A stretch of 64,000 nt of DNA from Psilocybe azurescens (GCA_023853785.1 JAJIRX010000333.1:31552-95551), one strand, 5' to 3'; positions 22,091 through 34,252 are shown, counted from the stretch's first letter. A program made the numbers and translations. The notes: generated from the letters alone by a model not told the origin.

Positions 22091-25000
22091 TGACGGAACA
22101 ACAGGCAGAGCAACCGGCGACACCTCAGCTACGAATACTACAAATCAACCTGAACAAATCTGAAGTCGCACACAAGGAACTGCTGAACGATGGACTCAGC
22201 TCCAAATTCGACTTAATTCTAATCTAAGAGCCTCATATTACTTTCTATGGTCATATAATCACTAATAACTACTTCCGCCAGGTCTAACCCACCAGGACGT
22301 CACACCCTAAACAAGACAGTTCGATCAGGAATATGGGTCAACAAACGATTAGACACAGGCAGTTGGAAAGAACTGCCCATACCGGGCACAAACGACATCA
22401 CCACCATCCAGCTAAAAGGCACCTATGGCCGACTCTCCATCTTCAATGTATACAACCCATGCAACTCAGACGACACAATCAACCAGCTAAACCAATATTT
22501 GGACAGCGAGAGGCATATGCTCATCGCACACGAGTCGGATCACATGATTTGGGCAGGCGACTTCAACCGACACCACCCACTATGGGACAGGGATGAAGAT
22601 GACCGACTGTTCACACAGGCAGCTCTGCGATCAGCAGACAAACTAATCGAATTGACAGGAAAATTCTCCATGGCGATGGCCCTCCCAAAAGGCATTCCCA
22701 CACTCGAACACATGGTCACCGGCCGTACATCGAGGCCCGACAACGTGTTCGCTACAGAAGGACTACTGGACAGGTTCATGCAATGCAATGTTGACTTCGA
22801 TGCCTGCCCAGCAAATACCGACCACTACTTGATCACATCCATCCTGGACCTTTATCACAAGAACACCAGCGAAGCGCCATCCTACAACTTCCACATGGCC
22901 GATTGGGAAGATTTCACAAAAACCTCGAGATCAGACTTAAGGAAGCAGCCTGCACAGGCCCACTACACACCAGGGAGGAGATATCCGATGCCACACGATT
23001 GCTGACAGAGGTCCTTCAAGACACAATCCACACTCAGATAAAATACCAGACGCCCCCCACCAGACAAGAAGAGATGGTGGACCAGCAAACTCGAGAACGC
23101 CAAGCGACACAAAAACAGGCTTGGTAGCATGCACCACAAGCTCCAAGCTTTTGACCAACACCCATGCCACAAAAAAAATTCAAAGAGGCAAAATCATCAT
23201 TCGCAAAACTAGTAATCGAAACAAAGAGGAAACACTGGAACGACTGGCTATCGGAGGCAAGTACAAAAGACATGTGGACAGCAAACAAATACCTCAGAAA
23301 CCCAACTGGAGATGGAGGACGCCCAAGGATCCCAACCCTTGAGGTAACAGATCCATTCGCTGACGAAAAGGTGGAAGTCACTACAAATGAAGAAAAAGCT
23401 CACATTCTCGCCTCCACATTCTTCCCCAAAAACCTGAACAGTCAAACATCCCTATCGGTTTCGAATACCCTGAACCCGTACTCAGACACAGACCCAATCA
23501 CGCAGGCACAGATCGAGCGACAAGTGAAGCACCTCTCTCCATACAAAGCACATGGCCCAGATGAGATCCCTAATATCGTTATTCAGAAATCACTGCCACT
23601 AATAATTGACAGACTATTGCTCCTTTTAATGCAATCGTCCTAACAGGTCACTTCCCAGATGAATGGAAACACTCCAACACAGTTGTGTTGCAAAAACCCA
23701 ACAAGCCCAACTACAAGCTCGCAAAAGCTTTCCGGCCGATCGCCCTACTGAACACCATACCAAAGGTACTAACAGCAATACTAGCAGAAAACATCAGCCA
23801 CTTGGTCGAAAAGTACAAAATGCTGCCTCATACCCACTTCGGAGGATGACCTGGACGCACAACAACAGACGCAGTACACTACCTGGTACAGAAAATCAAG
23901 ACCAGCTGGCGAAAGGAAAAGTGGCCTCAGTCCTATTCCTCGATGTGGAGGGCCTTCCCAAACGCAGTCACAGATCGCCTTATCCACAATCTACGAAAGC
24001 GCCAAGATCCCCAAGGCGTACATGGAGCTGATAAGGGAACTGCTCACTGCTCAGAAGACGACACTGAAGTTCGACGATTTCACATCAGCACAGTTTGAAA
24101 TAGATAATGGCATCGGCCAAGGCGACCCTCTATCCATGATCCTATACATTATATATAATGCTGACCTACTCGAGATTGTTGACAGGTATGATAACGAAGA
24201 CGCAATTGGATACGTCGATGACGTGACCATAATAGCAATAGGAGACGACCTGGACGAGACAACAGACAAGCTATCGACAATAATCAATGGTCAAGGAGGT
24301 GGGCTACAATGGAGCTGAAGATCACAACTCTCAATTCAAAATCTCAAAACTGGCCATTATGCACTGCCTTCCCACCTACAAAGCAAAACGTAGTGATGGC
24401 AACCACCAAGACTTCGAGATAAACGGCACGCTGGTCAAGGAAGTTGAAAACTTCAAGCTCCTCGGAATCCAAGTAGACAGCCAGCTCAGATGGAACTGCC
24501 AGCTCCAGAAGGCTACGGAGACAGCGACAAAGTGGGCGCTGAACTTCATCAGGCTAACAAAACCGACGTCAGGCATTGAGGCGAGACTCATGCAACAGCT
24601 TTACATTGCCATGGTCATTCCAAAATGACCTATGGACTGGACATCTGGTACACTCCGCCAACAAAGCCAATCGGTTATATGCACAACATGGGATCAGTAG
24701 CAGGCCTTCGACAGCTCACACAAATCCAGCACAAGGCAGCACTAGCGATAGCAGAGGGCCTCCGGTCAACACCAACGAATTACTCAATGCTCATGCAGGA
24801 ATCCTGCCAATGGAACTGACCTTATTGAAGATATGTCACAGGGCGACCATCCGAATGGCGACACTTCCAGAACAACACCCACTGCATATGATGATCAGGT
24901 CCACAAAACGGGTCACCCAGAACACAAGGTATAAGACGCCTATCGAAAACCTCTTAAGAATATTTGAAATAGACCCAAAAAGATTCGAAACTATCTACCC

Positions 25001-26078
25001 AGCAAAAACTAACCCAACATATCAAGCTCCTTTCAATATACAAATCGACTCCAGCAGAGAAGAATTGATGGCATATGAGTCGAACAACAAGTCAGACATA
25101 AAGGTATTCTCAGATGGCTCAGGCCATAGCGACAGTGTGGGGGCATCAGCAGTCCTGTACAGAAGAGGGTCGACGACCCTGCAGACTCACTGAAAGTCCA
25201 TCTAGGTGCAAAAACAGATCACAATACGGTCGAAGCCGAGGGCGGCTGGGGGAAATCTAGCCATGTGGCTCTTACGGACAACGACAACCAGCCCATCCAA
25301 CAGGATCACAGTCTATATCGACAACCAATCCCTCCTCGACGCTTTGCAATTCCCTAAAGCAAAGTCTGGCCAGTGGCTAGTGGATGGAATCGTCTCCAGC
25401 GCAAGAGAGGTCTCCAGCAGAATCAAAATAGTATGGATCTCAGGCCACACCAACGTACAAGGAAACGAGGAAGCAGACAAAGCAGCAAAGAGTGCAGCGA
25501 GCGGCACCAACAGCAGGAGGCAAGACCTACCCCCAAACCTAAGGAAGAAGCTCCCCCTCAGTGCCTCCACAGAAAAACAGGCCTACAACAAAGAATTGAA
25601 ATCAATATGGAAGGAAAGATGGGACAATTCCCCCAGAGCAGCGAGATTCAAACGGGTAGACCCCGACTTCTCATTCACCAAATTCAGGAAGACAAGCTTC
25701 AAGCTCAACAGGGCACAATCGAGCCTACTTGTACAGGTGCGTACCAGACACATCCCACTTAATGCTCATCTCCACAGGATAAACAAATCCCCGACGAGTA
25801 ACTGCCCAAAATGCTATGAGAGATGCGGAGGGGAACGTGCCGCAGAGACAGTTGAACACTTCCTATTTGAATGTTTCGCCTACAGAAGTCTACGACGGGA
25901 GCTATACCACAAAATACAAACCGACCACCCCAGCCTGGAAGAGCTCACAACAGACCTGAAAATGGCAAAACTTCTACTAAAATATATCACGCAGACAAAA
26001 AGATTCAAAGCATACGAAGACGGTCTACTAGAACGAGACCTAACTGACCCTGAAGAACAAGAAGAAACCCAACTCTAA
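22091..26078 (+). pseudogene. LINE ORF2 (endonuclease, reverse transcriptase, RNase H)
   Basis: The AP-type endonuclease begins near 22125 (LRILQINLNKS). TAA at 22225-22227 stands where Gln of QEPH is expected. WAGDFNRHHPLWD (about 22549) and NTDHYLITS (about 22815) carry further active-site residues. The RT follows: KAHGPDEIPN (about 23548), AFRPIALLNT, TGA at 23847-23849 before PGRTTTDA, FLDVEG (about 23937), GIGQGDPLSMILY (about 24112) and YVDD at 24211-24222. RNase H starts VFSDGSG near 25108. TGA at 25191-25193 replaces an Arg, and the domain continues through YIDNQSLLDAL and SGHTNVQGNEEADKAAK. The last segment (25800-25860) has the CPKC...C...H zinc motif common in LINE C-termini. Confidence 0.9.
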
Positions 26079-26291
26079 CGAACAACACCACAAAACCAAA
26101 TCAAACAACACGACAGCTCTGCCACCCCTACGCCCGCTCACCCATGATCTACACAACGACCACACTACATCCCACCAAAAGAAGCAGCCTACCCAAGGCC
26201 CTATCGAATCAACCCAAAGACGAACAACAATCACAACAGAGCCAAAACCGGTCTAGGCCCAACGTGCCTTCCAATTGCATTGGACGGGCAT

Positions 26292-28221
26292 TGAGATGTT
26301 TAGTGCGGGGTGACTTTGTAATTGCCCAATACACAACACCCAATCAAATATTTATATTGATCAGTTCGATCTGGGAGGGTAAGCTCGTAAGGCTTATTAC
26401 AATAACTAGTTTAGCAGAGTACAGACTTAGACGATCGCTCTGGGGTGTTCACTAGTAGCTAGAGAACACTTTTACAGGCTAGTACACACAAGGCACTTGA
26501 ATAGTAAGGGTGATCTCTCTTATATGAGGGGCGATCACCAATATCAGGGGGATCGCTTTTGGGGGCGAGTGTACACGGGACACTTAACAGTTTCTCTTTT
26601 ATAAAACCCAAACTCAAACTTTGTCAAACACTATAAGCGATCACCCGTATTAACACATAGTAGATCCTTGGTTCCTATAAGCAACTGGGCACACTAGTCC
26701 ACAGTCCTTAGTTTACTATAGGCAACGTCCTGAAAACAGTCGGATTTCTCTGACAGTCGTCCCTAGTTACTATGAGCGATCACTAGCCTTTATAGGGTTC
26801 CCACCCGTACTTAATAATCCCCAGGGCAGTCTTACTATAGGCAATGTCCTGAACAGTCGGAGTTCTCTGACAGTCGTCCCTAGTTACTATGAGCAATCGC
26901 TAGTCGTATAGGGTTCCAATCCATACTTAACAATCCCCAGGGCAGTCCACGGATGACTTATAAAAGCCTGCTTATCAAGTCTAATAGACCTGACGTTGAA
27001 TATCACAATGGCGATCGCTCACAAAACCAGGTAGCGCCTAATTGCTTAAGGTGAACTGCAGTGTTCGATCTCTTATCACACAAATCACTAGTCCTCGAAG
27101 TGTTAACACTAGAATTCTTATTCAGAGTAAATTCTGATATCAAATCTGGGGTGTAAATTACTTGGTTCCTATTCTAAGATACAGGACTGTTTTTATAGAC
27201 TAAATAGATACTTTGGCTTGTGATAATTGAAAGAGACTAAGAGAAAAGGAAGGAAATGGACCGCGTGCTGCCTAGCCTTTGCTGCACCAATTATAATAGT
27301 GGAAAGTACTAGTTTGCCTGGGCTACGGCGCTTATTTGAAGATAACATGGTTGTCCATGCGGCAGTGCCTTCTTGGGTAGCGATCACCCGACTTATTTTA
27401 TCAGATGGCTTGCGGCTAAGGCATGTCGGGACTAGATTGCTTAGGGGTATATTTCCTAGGAAACCCTCCCAAGGTTCCCCAGCACAGTTGCTATTGGTTT
27501 AGGACCCCTGGAACAGCAGGTGCCCTTTATCATGAGGCAAGTTACCTCTAGTATCGTGTGGCGATCGCTGGCTGGGCGATCGCTCACTCACGTTGGCTGC
27601 ATTGCAAATTACAAGTTTTTATAGTCGGATCTAGTAGACCGCCATATGCTGAGTTGTACACAAGATTTCAATTGCCAATACATTTGGTCCGTGGGGCGAT
27701 CACCCGTGTGGCGCAGTGATGCCTGATCCCCGAGCGGTTGATTGCCTAATTTAGTGAACAGCCTTTGTGAGGCCTGGACACAGTGATTGCTTTTGCTAAT
27801 TAATAAGGTTTTCATCACTTGGCGATCGCTTGTAAGACACTGGTGGGTGTTACCCCTTGTAAGAGCCAAGGTCATTTCTTAAGGGTTTCTTCTTTGCATG
27901 GGACTAATAGTATGATCAATGGAGCGGGCGATCGCTTCGGACGCTTCGGTTAGGGTTGCTTTGATAGCTGTGTAGGAAACTAAAGGTAGTCTTTGATTTG
28001 TAGCACTGATTAATAGGCCACACTACACCTTAGTTAGTTTGTAAGGTCTATTACTCTTGTTGGCCCACTAGGAAGTAAAGCCTCAAAGCCTAATAGTCTG
28101 GCGTATCTCCTACCCTTCACTAGTATAATGTACTAGTTTATTACAGATAACAATCGCAAAAATAAGGGCCTCTGTATCTCACTATGAATTGTAAGCTCAG
28201 AATGGTTTACACCCTTTCAGC
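26292..28221. repeat. GATCGC-rich non-coding element, long copy
   Basis: 1930 bp inside the 3' region of the LINE. The first ~490 bp match 17623-18106 and the last ~540 bp match 18107-18650, with many single differences. The extra middle part contains a tandem duplication of ~115-120 bp (about 26710-26831 and 26832-26947, sharing CAGTCGTCCCTAGTTACTAT). GCGATCGC palindromes are frequent (for example near 27011, 27560, 27576 and 27821). There is no coding capacity and no clear target duplication. Because both copies sit in retrotransposons, it is mobile. Confidence 0.7.
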
Positions 28222-28481
28222 GTGCAAGAGAAAGAGACAGGATGAGAGGAATAGTATGAGAGAGCAACCCACTCGCCGTCTTAAGAGGAGTGCCCCAAAT
28301 GGCGGGAGGAACCGCCCGGGCTCAGCAGGGGGATGTGAGGGCCCTCTGGAGTGCGGAGGGCAGCCAAAGACAAAGCGGCAAAGCAACCCAAGAGGCTTGG
28401 GTCTAAATACAATTACATTAGTTAGAAAGTCGAGGTAGGGGCCTGCCCCTCAGAGGCTATAAAATAACATTAAAAAAAAAA

Positions 28482-29375
28482 ATGACCATTGCAAAGGAGC
28501 TCCTTGATGATTGTGCAAGCAAGACAGCATCTCAACCTTTTCTGTATGCTGTGGATATTGTCACTGGAAAGAATTATTTCTCTTTAGCAACATCTGGTAA
28601 ATATTTCCTTGGCTTCAATGCAGGGTCACTTGAAACTGAGCTCTGTAAAGATAGTCTCCTCTGGCAAATGGGTCATAAGGCAATTCAGCCATTACTAGCT
28701 CCACAAGCTGTGCAGGCACACTTTCCCATCATTGAAGCAGAAACCACACAGCTGTTGTATGACATTTTATGTGATCCCAAGGTACATATCCACCTTCCAT
28801 ACATTTATCACCTCTATGACATTGATGTCACTGCTATAGGAGATTTATTTCCATGCATCTTGCACTACCTTATCCTTTGTAACTTCTGTGGTATATGGAA
28901 AGCCTACACCAAGATACAACTCACCAGATGCCATGTTATTCTGTGACTACATGCAACATTTTTGAGTATGATATCACCTGCAGCTGCTCCTGTTGACCTT
29001 GTTCCAATTCTCAAGTATGTTCCCAAGTGATGGCCATCTTGGAAGCAACTTTGGTGAGAGACAGGGAGGCTTCAGTAGTCACTTTACTTTTCACTTCATG
29101 AGTATGCTGAGAACAAGGATGACAGCGTGTCTGGGAGCAAGATTTTTATATGTACAACAAATTTTAGATTGACACACAGACCTTAAATTAAGTCATGAAA
29201 TGATTGGGTAGGTTCCATCTATGAATTGTGCTTTGTTGTCACTTAGCCATTTCAAACTTGATAGTTACACCAGTGGAATTGTTTAGATGCTGGGCAGAAA
29301 CTGCATCATCATTTATGCAATCTTTGATCCTCTACCTCATCAAGAATCTGGCCATTATGCAAAAGGCTCAAGCTG
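28482..29375 (+). pseudogene. Cytochrome P450 fragment
   Basis: The open stretch from 28482 matches the P450 region before and after helix C. It reads KELLDDCASKTASQP, then NYFSLATSGKY and IQPLLAPQAVQAHFPIIEAE. Further on, VYGKPTPRYNSPDA (about 28890) and PVDLVPILKYVP (about 28991) appear in other frames. TGA at 29028-29030 replaces an expected Arg. A helix I remnant WAETASSFMQSL, with the conserved Gly changed to Trp, and AIMQKAQAEIDR lie at 29292-29382. The heme-binding Cys region was not found, so the 3' end is lost. The LINE target duplication shows that the exon once began near 20163, right after a splice acceptor. Confidence 0.85.
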
Positions 29376-29438
29376 AGATTGATAGGGCCTGTTATACCTC
29401 TTGATGCTCCACATGCAGCAATCAATGATTGTAATGTG

Positions 29439-30428
29439 CAGTACTTTACAGTGCCCCACTGGTACTGGTCAGAACCGGTCAGAACTGCTTGGACCCAGTC
29501 AGAACTGGTCGGAATCCACTCGGACTCAGTCAGAACCGGTCAGAATCCAGTTGGAATCTACTCAGAACTCAATTGGAATTTTTAAGAATGTACTTACTCA
29601 GCAAGACAATGCTTAGTCAGCCTTATAATTCTACACATGTTTTACCAACTACACTATTATTGCTTGTGGTATTCTTAATATTTTATGAATTATATACTGT
29701 TCTTTACAACACCCAATAATATATTCTGGCATTTCCTCTGAGGCTATACCCACACATTATATATCAAAATGATCAGAAAATTGAGGGCAATGTGCCTGTA
29801 ATTATATAATTATGTGAATATTATGTCAGCATGTTCAATATGCAAAATACTGTAAATTTGAATATATATGGACATTATAAACCACTTTTTGCCACAGAAT
29901 AGCACATTGTCAGCTATATTTTAATAGTGTAGCAATAATAGAAATTTAGATTATATAAACACAGATTTATATGAAAAATAGGTATTTCTTTACCAACAAA
30001 TTTCCAAATTTATGTAACTATTACATAAACATATTCATCTAAATTTTACAATTCTAACAATACCAAATTTGTCACAAAATGATAAAATCTATGTATACTG
30101 TTTGTGTTATTACTTGCTGAGCTGTAAATGGTATGCCAGCATTATACAGTTCTGCTTGGTACCACTTGGATTCCACTCGGAATTGGGTCTAATTAAGTTT
30201 AAAATTTATATGAGTTCCACTCAGATTACAGTCGGATTCTGATCGGATTTGGGTCAGACTCGGTAACAGTGGAACCAGTCAGTACCAGTGATTCCAATTG
30301 GAATCCTGTCTGAAAAAATTGGACATTTTCCTGCTAATTTGGCAGGAACACTGGCAAATAAAATTCCAGTCGGAACCAGTCAGATTCCAGTTAGATTCGA
30401 CCGGAAACTGTGGGGAGTGTAAAGACCT
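29439..30428. mobile_element. Short non-autonomous TIR element (~1 kb)
   Basis: The left end is CAGTACTTTACAGTGCCCC and the right end GGGGAGTGTAAAGACCT, the same asymmetric pair of ends seen at 41337-43970 and 53566-61533. Subterminal repeats of the GGTCAGAAC and TCGGAATCC type fill both flanks. The middle is AT-rich and non-coding. No target duplication was found. Confidence 0.6.
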
Positions 30429-30450
30429 TGAAAATAGATTCACTTACACA

Positions 30451-31427
30451 CTGAGAGTGGAAACAATGACACATATCAGTCAGTTTGGCAAGACCTGCTC
30501 AGATCATCAATTCATGCACATTCTGAGTGCAAAAATGACAATGCATGACAGTCAGTACTCTAGAAATAGCTCACACAATGAATTCACGCACAAGCTGAGA
30601 ATGGAAATGATGATCCATTACAATCAGTTTAGTAGAAACAACTCACTCATGCACTTGCTGAGAGTAGACATGGCCACGCATAATGGTGAGTTTGGCAGAA
30701 ACAGCTCACATAATTGATTCATAAACTTCCTAAGAGTAAAAATCATGATGAACGGCAGTTAGTTCGGTCAGAACAGCTTAGACAACAGATTCACACATAA
30801 ACTGAGTGTTACAATCTCAAGTTAGAATCATGCAGTGTGTGTAATCTAACCACCAATCGTTTACAAGAACAAGTTCAAGTCCGAGTTGAGCAAGTTAAGC
30901 AGGTTGTATTCTCAAGAACTAGCTAAAGAATACAGTGGATCCTTTCTGGTATAAATACGATGAACTGTACAGCAAGTTGAAACGAGTCTGAATGTTCATC
31001 AGCAGATGTATATAAGAATAAAGGAAACAGATCAAGTTGAAACGAGTTTGAGTGTTCATCAGCAGATGTATATAAGAATAAAAGAAACAGATCAAACGTT
31101 CATCAAAAGATGTATCATAGAAGATGGAAGTGAAAGTCCATCAGAGACATGATGGAGTTTCATAGAATGATTGAAAGCAAAGTTCATCAGAACATACGAT
31201 GATGTATCAATGATGTGAAAGATGACAAAGAAAAGAAAAGAAAAGAGAAAAGGAAAAGAAAAAAGACTTGTCATAACACTGAGAGTGAAAACGACAAAAC
31301 ATGGTAGTCAGTATAGTACAAAAACTCTAACAACTGATTCACACACTTCCTGAGAATATGAATGACAACACATGGTGATCAGCTTGGTAGCAACAACTCA
31401 AAAAATCAATTACACACCATCTTAAAC
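30451..31427. repeat. 72-bp minisatellite
   Basis: About seven degenerate units of 72 bp, each starting CTGAG and containing CAGTTTGG or a variant, with a 24-residue periodicity in one plus frame. A solo LTR has split it between units (30807-31278). Whether the frame was ever coding is unknown. Confidence 0.75.
30807..31278 (-). repeat. Solo gypsy LTR, reverse orientation
   Basis: Reverse complement of the 3329-3766 LTR family (TGTTACAATCTCAAG to GACTTGTCATAACA), with a perfect 5-bp duplication CTGAG at 30802-30806 and 31279-31283. It is 472 bp long because a ~62-bp stretch (GTTCATCAGCAGATGTATAT and flanks) is duplicated in tandem near 30975-31095. Solo LTRs arise by recombination between the two LTRs of an element. 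Confidence 0.93.
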
Positions 31428-31680
31428 ATCAGGAAAAAGGGATTTGCCCTGAGAATGTCTTAGGTAATTACAACCTTTATAAAGCACATTTATCACTCTA
31501 GGCTGCTTTGGGACATCTTTGTGGTCTTTGGAAATAGTCTGATTCCTCAAAGCTTTCAGCAGTCTTTGCAAGATTTCAAATTTCTCTGAAGCTCTCTATG
31601 AGTCTTCTAAAAATTCTAAATTACCACAAAGCATTCTTGAAATTTCTGAGCATAGCATTATTAAATCTTAGATAAGTATA
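31428..31680. other. Possible left terminus of an enclosing element
   Basis: CATCAGGAAAAAGGGATTT at 31427 is inverted at 51794-51809 (CCTCTTTTTCCTGATG). Both sides contain CTTTGGGA-type and TGCTTTGG-type words. No gene was seen in this stretch. Confidence 0.4.
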
Positions 31681-31826
31681 GGGAATGGCACAGGTAACCT
31701 GCGGGAATCTCGCGCTATACCTGTACCCATACCCTTGGCGAGCCCTACCCGCAATCCGGCGGGTTTACCTGTCAAAACTAGGGATGCACACCGTCACCGT
31801 ATTGATGGCTTTACAGGTGCCATACA

Positions 31827-32280
31827 CACATAGGGAAGTTACATTGTAGCGAGTGACTCGGTCCATAGAACGCTTACAATGTATATGAGTCACTCGATGC
31901 CAATGAATTCTATGGAAAGCATTTATACCTAATAGAGTAATAGACCATACAATATAGCAGCTGATTCAGTGCTACGAATGTATACATATAAGCATGCTGC
32001 TACCCATCTCGGGCTACGACCATTAAAGTTGTCAGGTCGGCCCCGTCTATCTCGGTCAATTGCCGACATAAAATATGTATTGCATTGGGCTACGTTAGCT
32101 ATCATGAGAAGCAACATATGCCACTTTTTAAAAGTATTTCGTAGAATTTGCGTATGTTACTACATTATTATTGAGCTCAAGCTGCTACTAAAATTCCGAG
32201 ATCAGCCCCGATGTCTATCTGCCGGTCGACCTTCTACTTTAATACGGCTCGGGCCCGATATTACACACCCCGTTACCACG
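31827..32280 (+). repeat. KDZ left terminal inverted repeat
   Basis: About 454 bp, nearly perfect inverse of 48107-48560. A 62-codon open frame inside is identical in translation in both arms but is probably chance. Confidence 0.92.
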
Positions 32281-32735
32281 TTTAGTAAAAATGTGTATTG
32301 AAAAATAACTACATATAGCACACACAAGTCATTGAACAGAGAAATTGTTCTAAACGGAAGCGGGTTGCGGCCGAACAAATTTCGCGGTCGGCCACGATAA
32401 TTGTCGGCCTAAATAGCGAATTGCACCACGTTGTTCGAACATAAGTCAACGACATTAATGACTTCTCGAAATTGATGTCATCTATTTCTATTGTAAGACT
32501 TTGCTACCCAACTCGGGAGTGGCCGGTCAAACGATGATATCGGCCCCGTGAGGGAATCAACCATGTGTTGACCACAATGGTCTGTTGAGCTGAGAATATA
32601 TTCAGTATATATGTGCTGTGCAGTGAAGTAGGCCAATAAAATTTCTGATGAGCTACATATAAGCTTTAAATTGGTAGGCAGACCGGTCGTGTAGATACAG
32701 TAGGCCTCGTAGAATGTCAGGTATGAAAATATTTA
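32281..32735. other. Non-coding stretch inside the KDZ element
   Basis: AT-rich with scattered CGGCC and TCGGCC words shared with the rest of the element. No gene was seen. Confidence 0.5.
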
Positions 32736-33965
32736 CAAAAGCATGTCATCGTCTTCGTCATCAACTGCAGACTGTCCTTCGCTGTCAGGATCCCTGTCAT
32801 CTTCGTCAACTTGCAGCCAGGTGTGATCAACAAAATCAAAAAGAAGGTGAAAAAGGACAACGAGGGAGAGTAATTCTGGTGGGGGTCACAGAGTGTACTC
32901 CAGTATCTGCCTGAACCGCGCTAGTCAAAGATTCAACACGGGAGCTGCGTCGATCAGCTGACGGGGCCGTTAAGCAATTAGTAGATTCATCATCATCAGA
33001 AGAATACCAAGCACCGGCAACATCAGCCAGCGCCCGACAGGAGATGTGAAAGAATTGGAAGGAATACTGGTACGCCGTGAATAAGTGCTCAGGAGTGGTA
33101 TATCATCCTCATCACTGTCCGTAGAATCCGACCACACACTGGCCGCTTCGGCAACCCCAACTAAACGTTCATTCCCCGGCTTTGCAGGCCTTGCGAGAGA
33201 AACATCGGCCATAGCTGGTGCATTTATGGAGGAGTTGGGTCCATCCGAAGCAAGATCATCATCAGAAGAGATCGCCCATGTAGCAGCTAAAGTATTAGCA
33301 TCGGTTGAATGTGGGTGTGTAGCTTCTTTGTTGTCAGATTCATCATCGGATGATTCCTCTAACCAGAGTGCAGCAGCCTGGGCAGCTAGGTATCGGGTTG
33401 TGTCAGCAACAGTTGTCTGACCCTCAGCATGAGGTTCAACAGCGTCATCACTGGAGACAGAGGATAGGTTCCACATTGCGGCAGCGTCTGCGGCCGTGCT
33501 CACGAATGTTAAATTCGGCGCCGACATTTCTGCAATTGGCACCGAAGTGAGTGGGGCAACCGGTCCCGACACTGAAGTGTTGATGGATGCGGATGACAAA
33601 TTGGCAAGATTTTCATGCGGGAAACAGTTTCTGCTGAGCTCCAAGTAGTCGTTCTTACGTTGGGTAGTGGATCAAGGCAGTCGGGAATAGAACGGGTGTG
33701 GACGCTGTTTGGCGAGGTCGGCTCCGATGGCCGACACTGCAACTGATTCCGCAGAAGATACATGATTGGTTGAAGAGTCTTGTCGACGGCGACGACCATC
33801 GGGTAGCGATTGTGAGTAGCCAGAGTGAGGAATTTCCCGAATATTGGGGTCTTCTGCGAGAGCCTTCAGGTCACTCGGGGTAAGTTCTGCTCCCCACGTC
33901 CATTTTTGAGAAGATATCGGAAGGGATAAAAGATCAGAAAATTGTTCAGCCGCATTCATCGCCAT
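32736..33965 (-). CDS. Acidic repeat protein of the KDZ element, function unknown
   Basis: This gene is probably spliced. The first exon (start 33965) begins MAMNAAEQFSDLLSLPISSQ, and the large exon (33644-32970) follows after a Ser/Arg linker. Four degenerate repeats pair a short Ala-rich helix with Trp and an acidic Ser/Asp run: AADAAAMW, AAQAAALW, TLAATW and AEAASVW, each followed by SSDD-like residues. The last exon (about 32835-32736) reads HTWLQVDEDDRD and is strongly acidic. Such tryptophan-acidic repeats resemble transactivation or SUMO-interacting segments, but this is only inference. It is divergent from the plus-strand ORF at 33992. The exon borders are not certain. Confidence 0.55.
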
Positions 33966-33991
33966 CCGCCTCGACCGACAGCGTAATCAAA

Positions 33992-34252
33992 ATGTTGTCA
34001 ATGGTGTCAGGATATAACTTAGTGGTCGCTCGCCGGTACGGGCCCGTTGCCGATCGCGTGGCGGAATCTTCATTGCCCTGTCGCAGGATCGCCCGTTTGT
34101 TGTTCTTTCAAGACAACCGCTTCATGTACTTGATGGAAACCGGCTGCCCGCCTCATGTTCAAATCGCTATCGGCATCGGCATGTACGTGAGCGGCCTGCG
34201 CTGCGTTCGAAACGGCCATAAGATCTTTCGCGCAATTCTAGTGCTAGATTAA
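33992..34252 (+). CDS. Small hypothetical protein of the KDZ element
   Basis: The 86-codon open frame (MLSMVSGYNLVVARRYGPVA...) starts 27 bp from the divergent gene at 33965 and overlaps the end of the convergent gene by 4 bp. Codon use and composition (Arg, Val and Leu-rich, two Cys) are not obviously random. It could be the last exon of a longer gene. I do not recognise the family. Confidence 0.4.
   Translation: MLSMVSGYNLVVARRYGPVADRVAESSLPCRRIARLLFFQDNRFMYLMETGCPPHVQIAIGIGMYVSGLRCVRNGHKIFRAILVLD

Larger units (their letters stand above)
20191..28481 (+). mobile_element. Tad1-like LINE retrotransposon, interrupted
   Basis: Two coding regions are present: a Gag-like ORF1 with three CCHC knuckles, and an ORF2 with AP-like endonuclease, RT and RNase H. 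The element ends in an A-run at 28472-28481. A target duplication starting ATGACCATTGCAAA and continuing through GCTCCTTGAT flanks it (20165-20190 and 28482-28508, small differences after base 14). The GATCGC-rich element 26292-28221 lies in its 3' region. Without it the LINE is about 6.4 kb. The RNase H and gene order suit the Tad1 clade, common in fungi. Several stops and shifts make it inactive. Confidence 0.9.

Noticed and set aside
31929..32117. 62-codon ORF identical in both KDZ inverted repeats (also 48270-48458)
   Set aside because: Identity follows from the inverted repeat. No domain, and no start context beyond chance.
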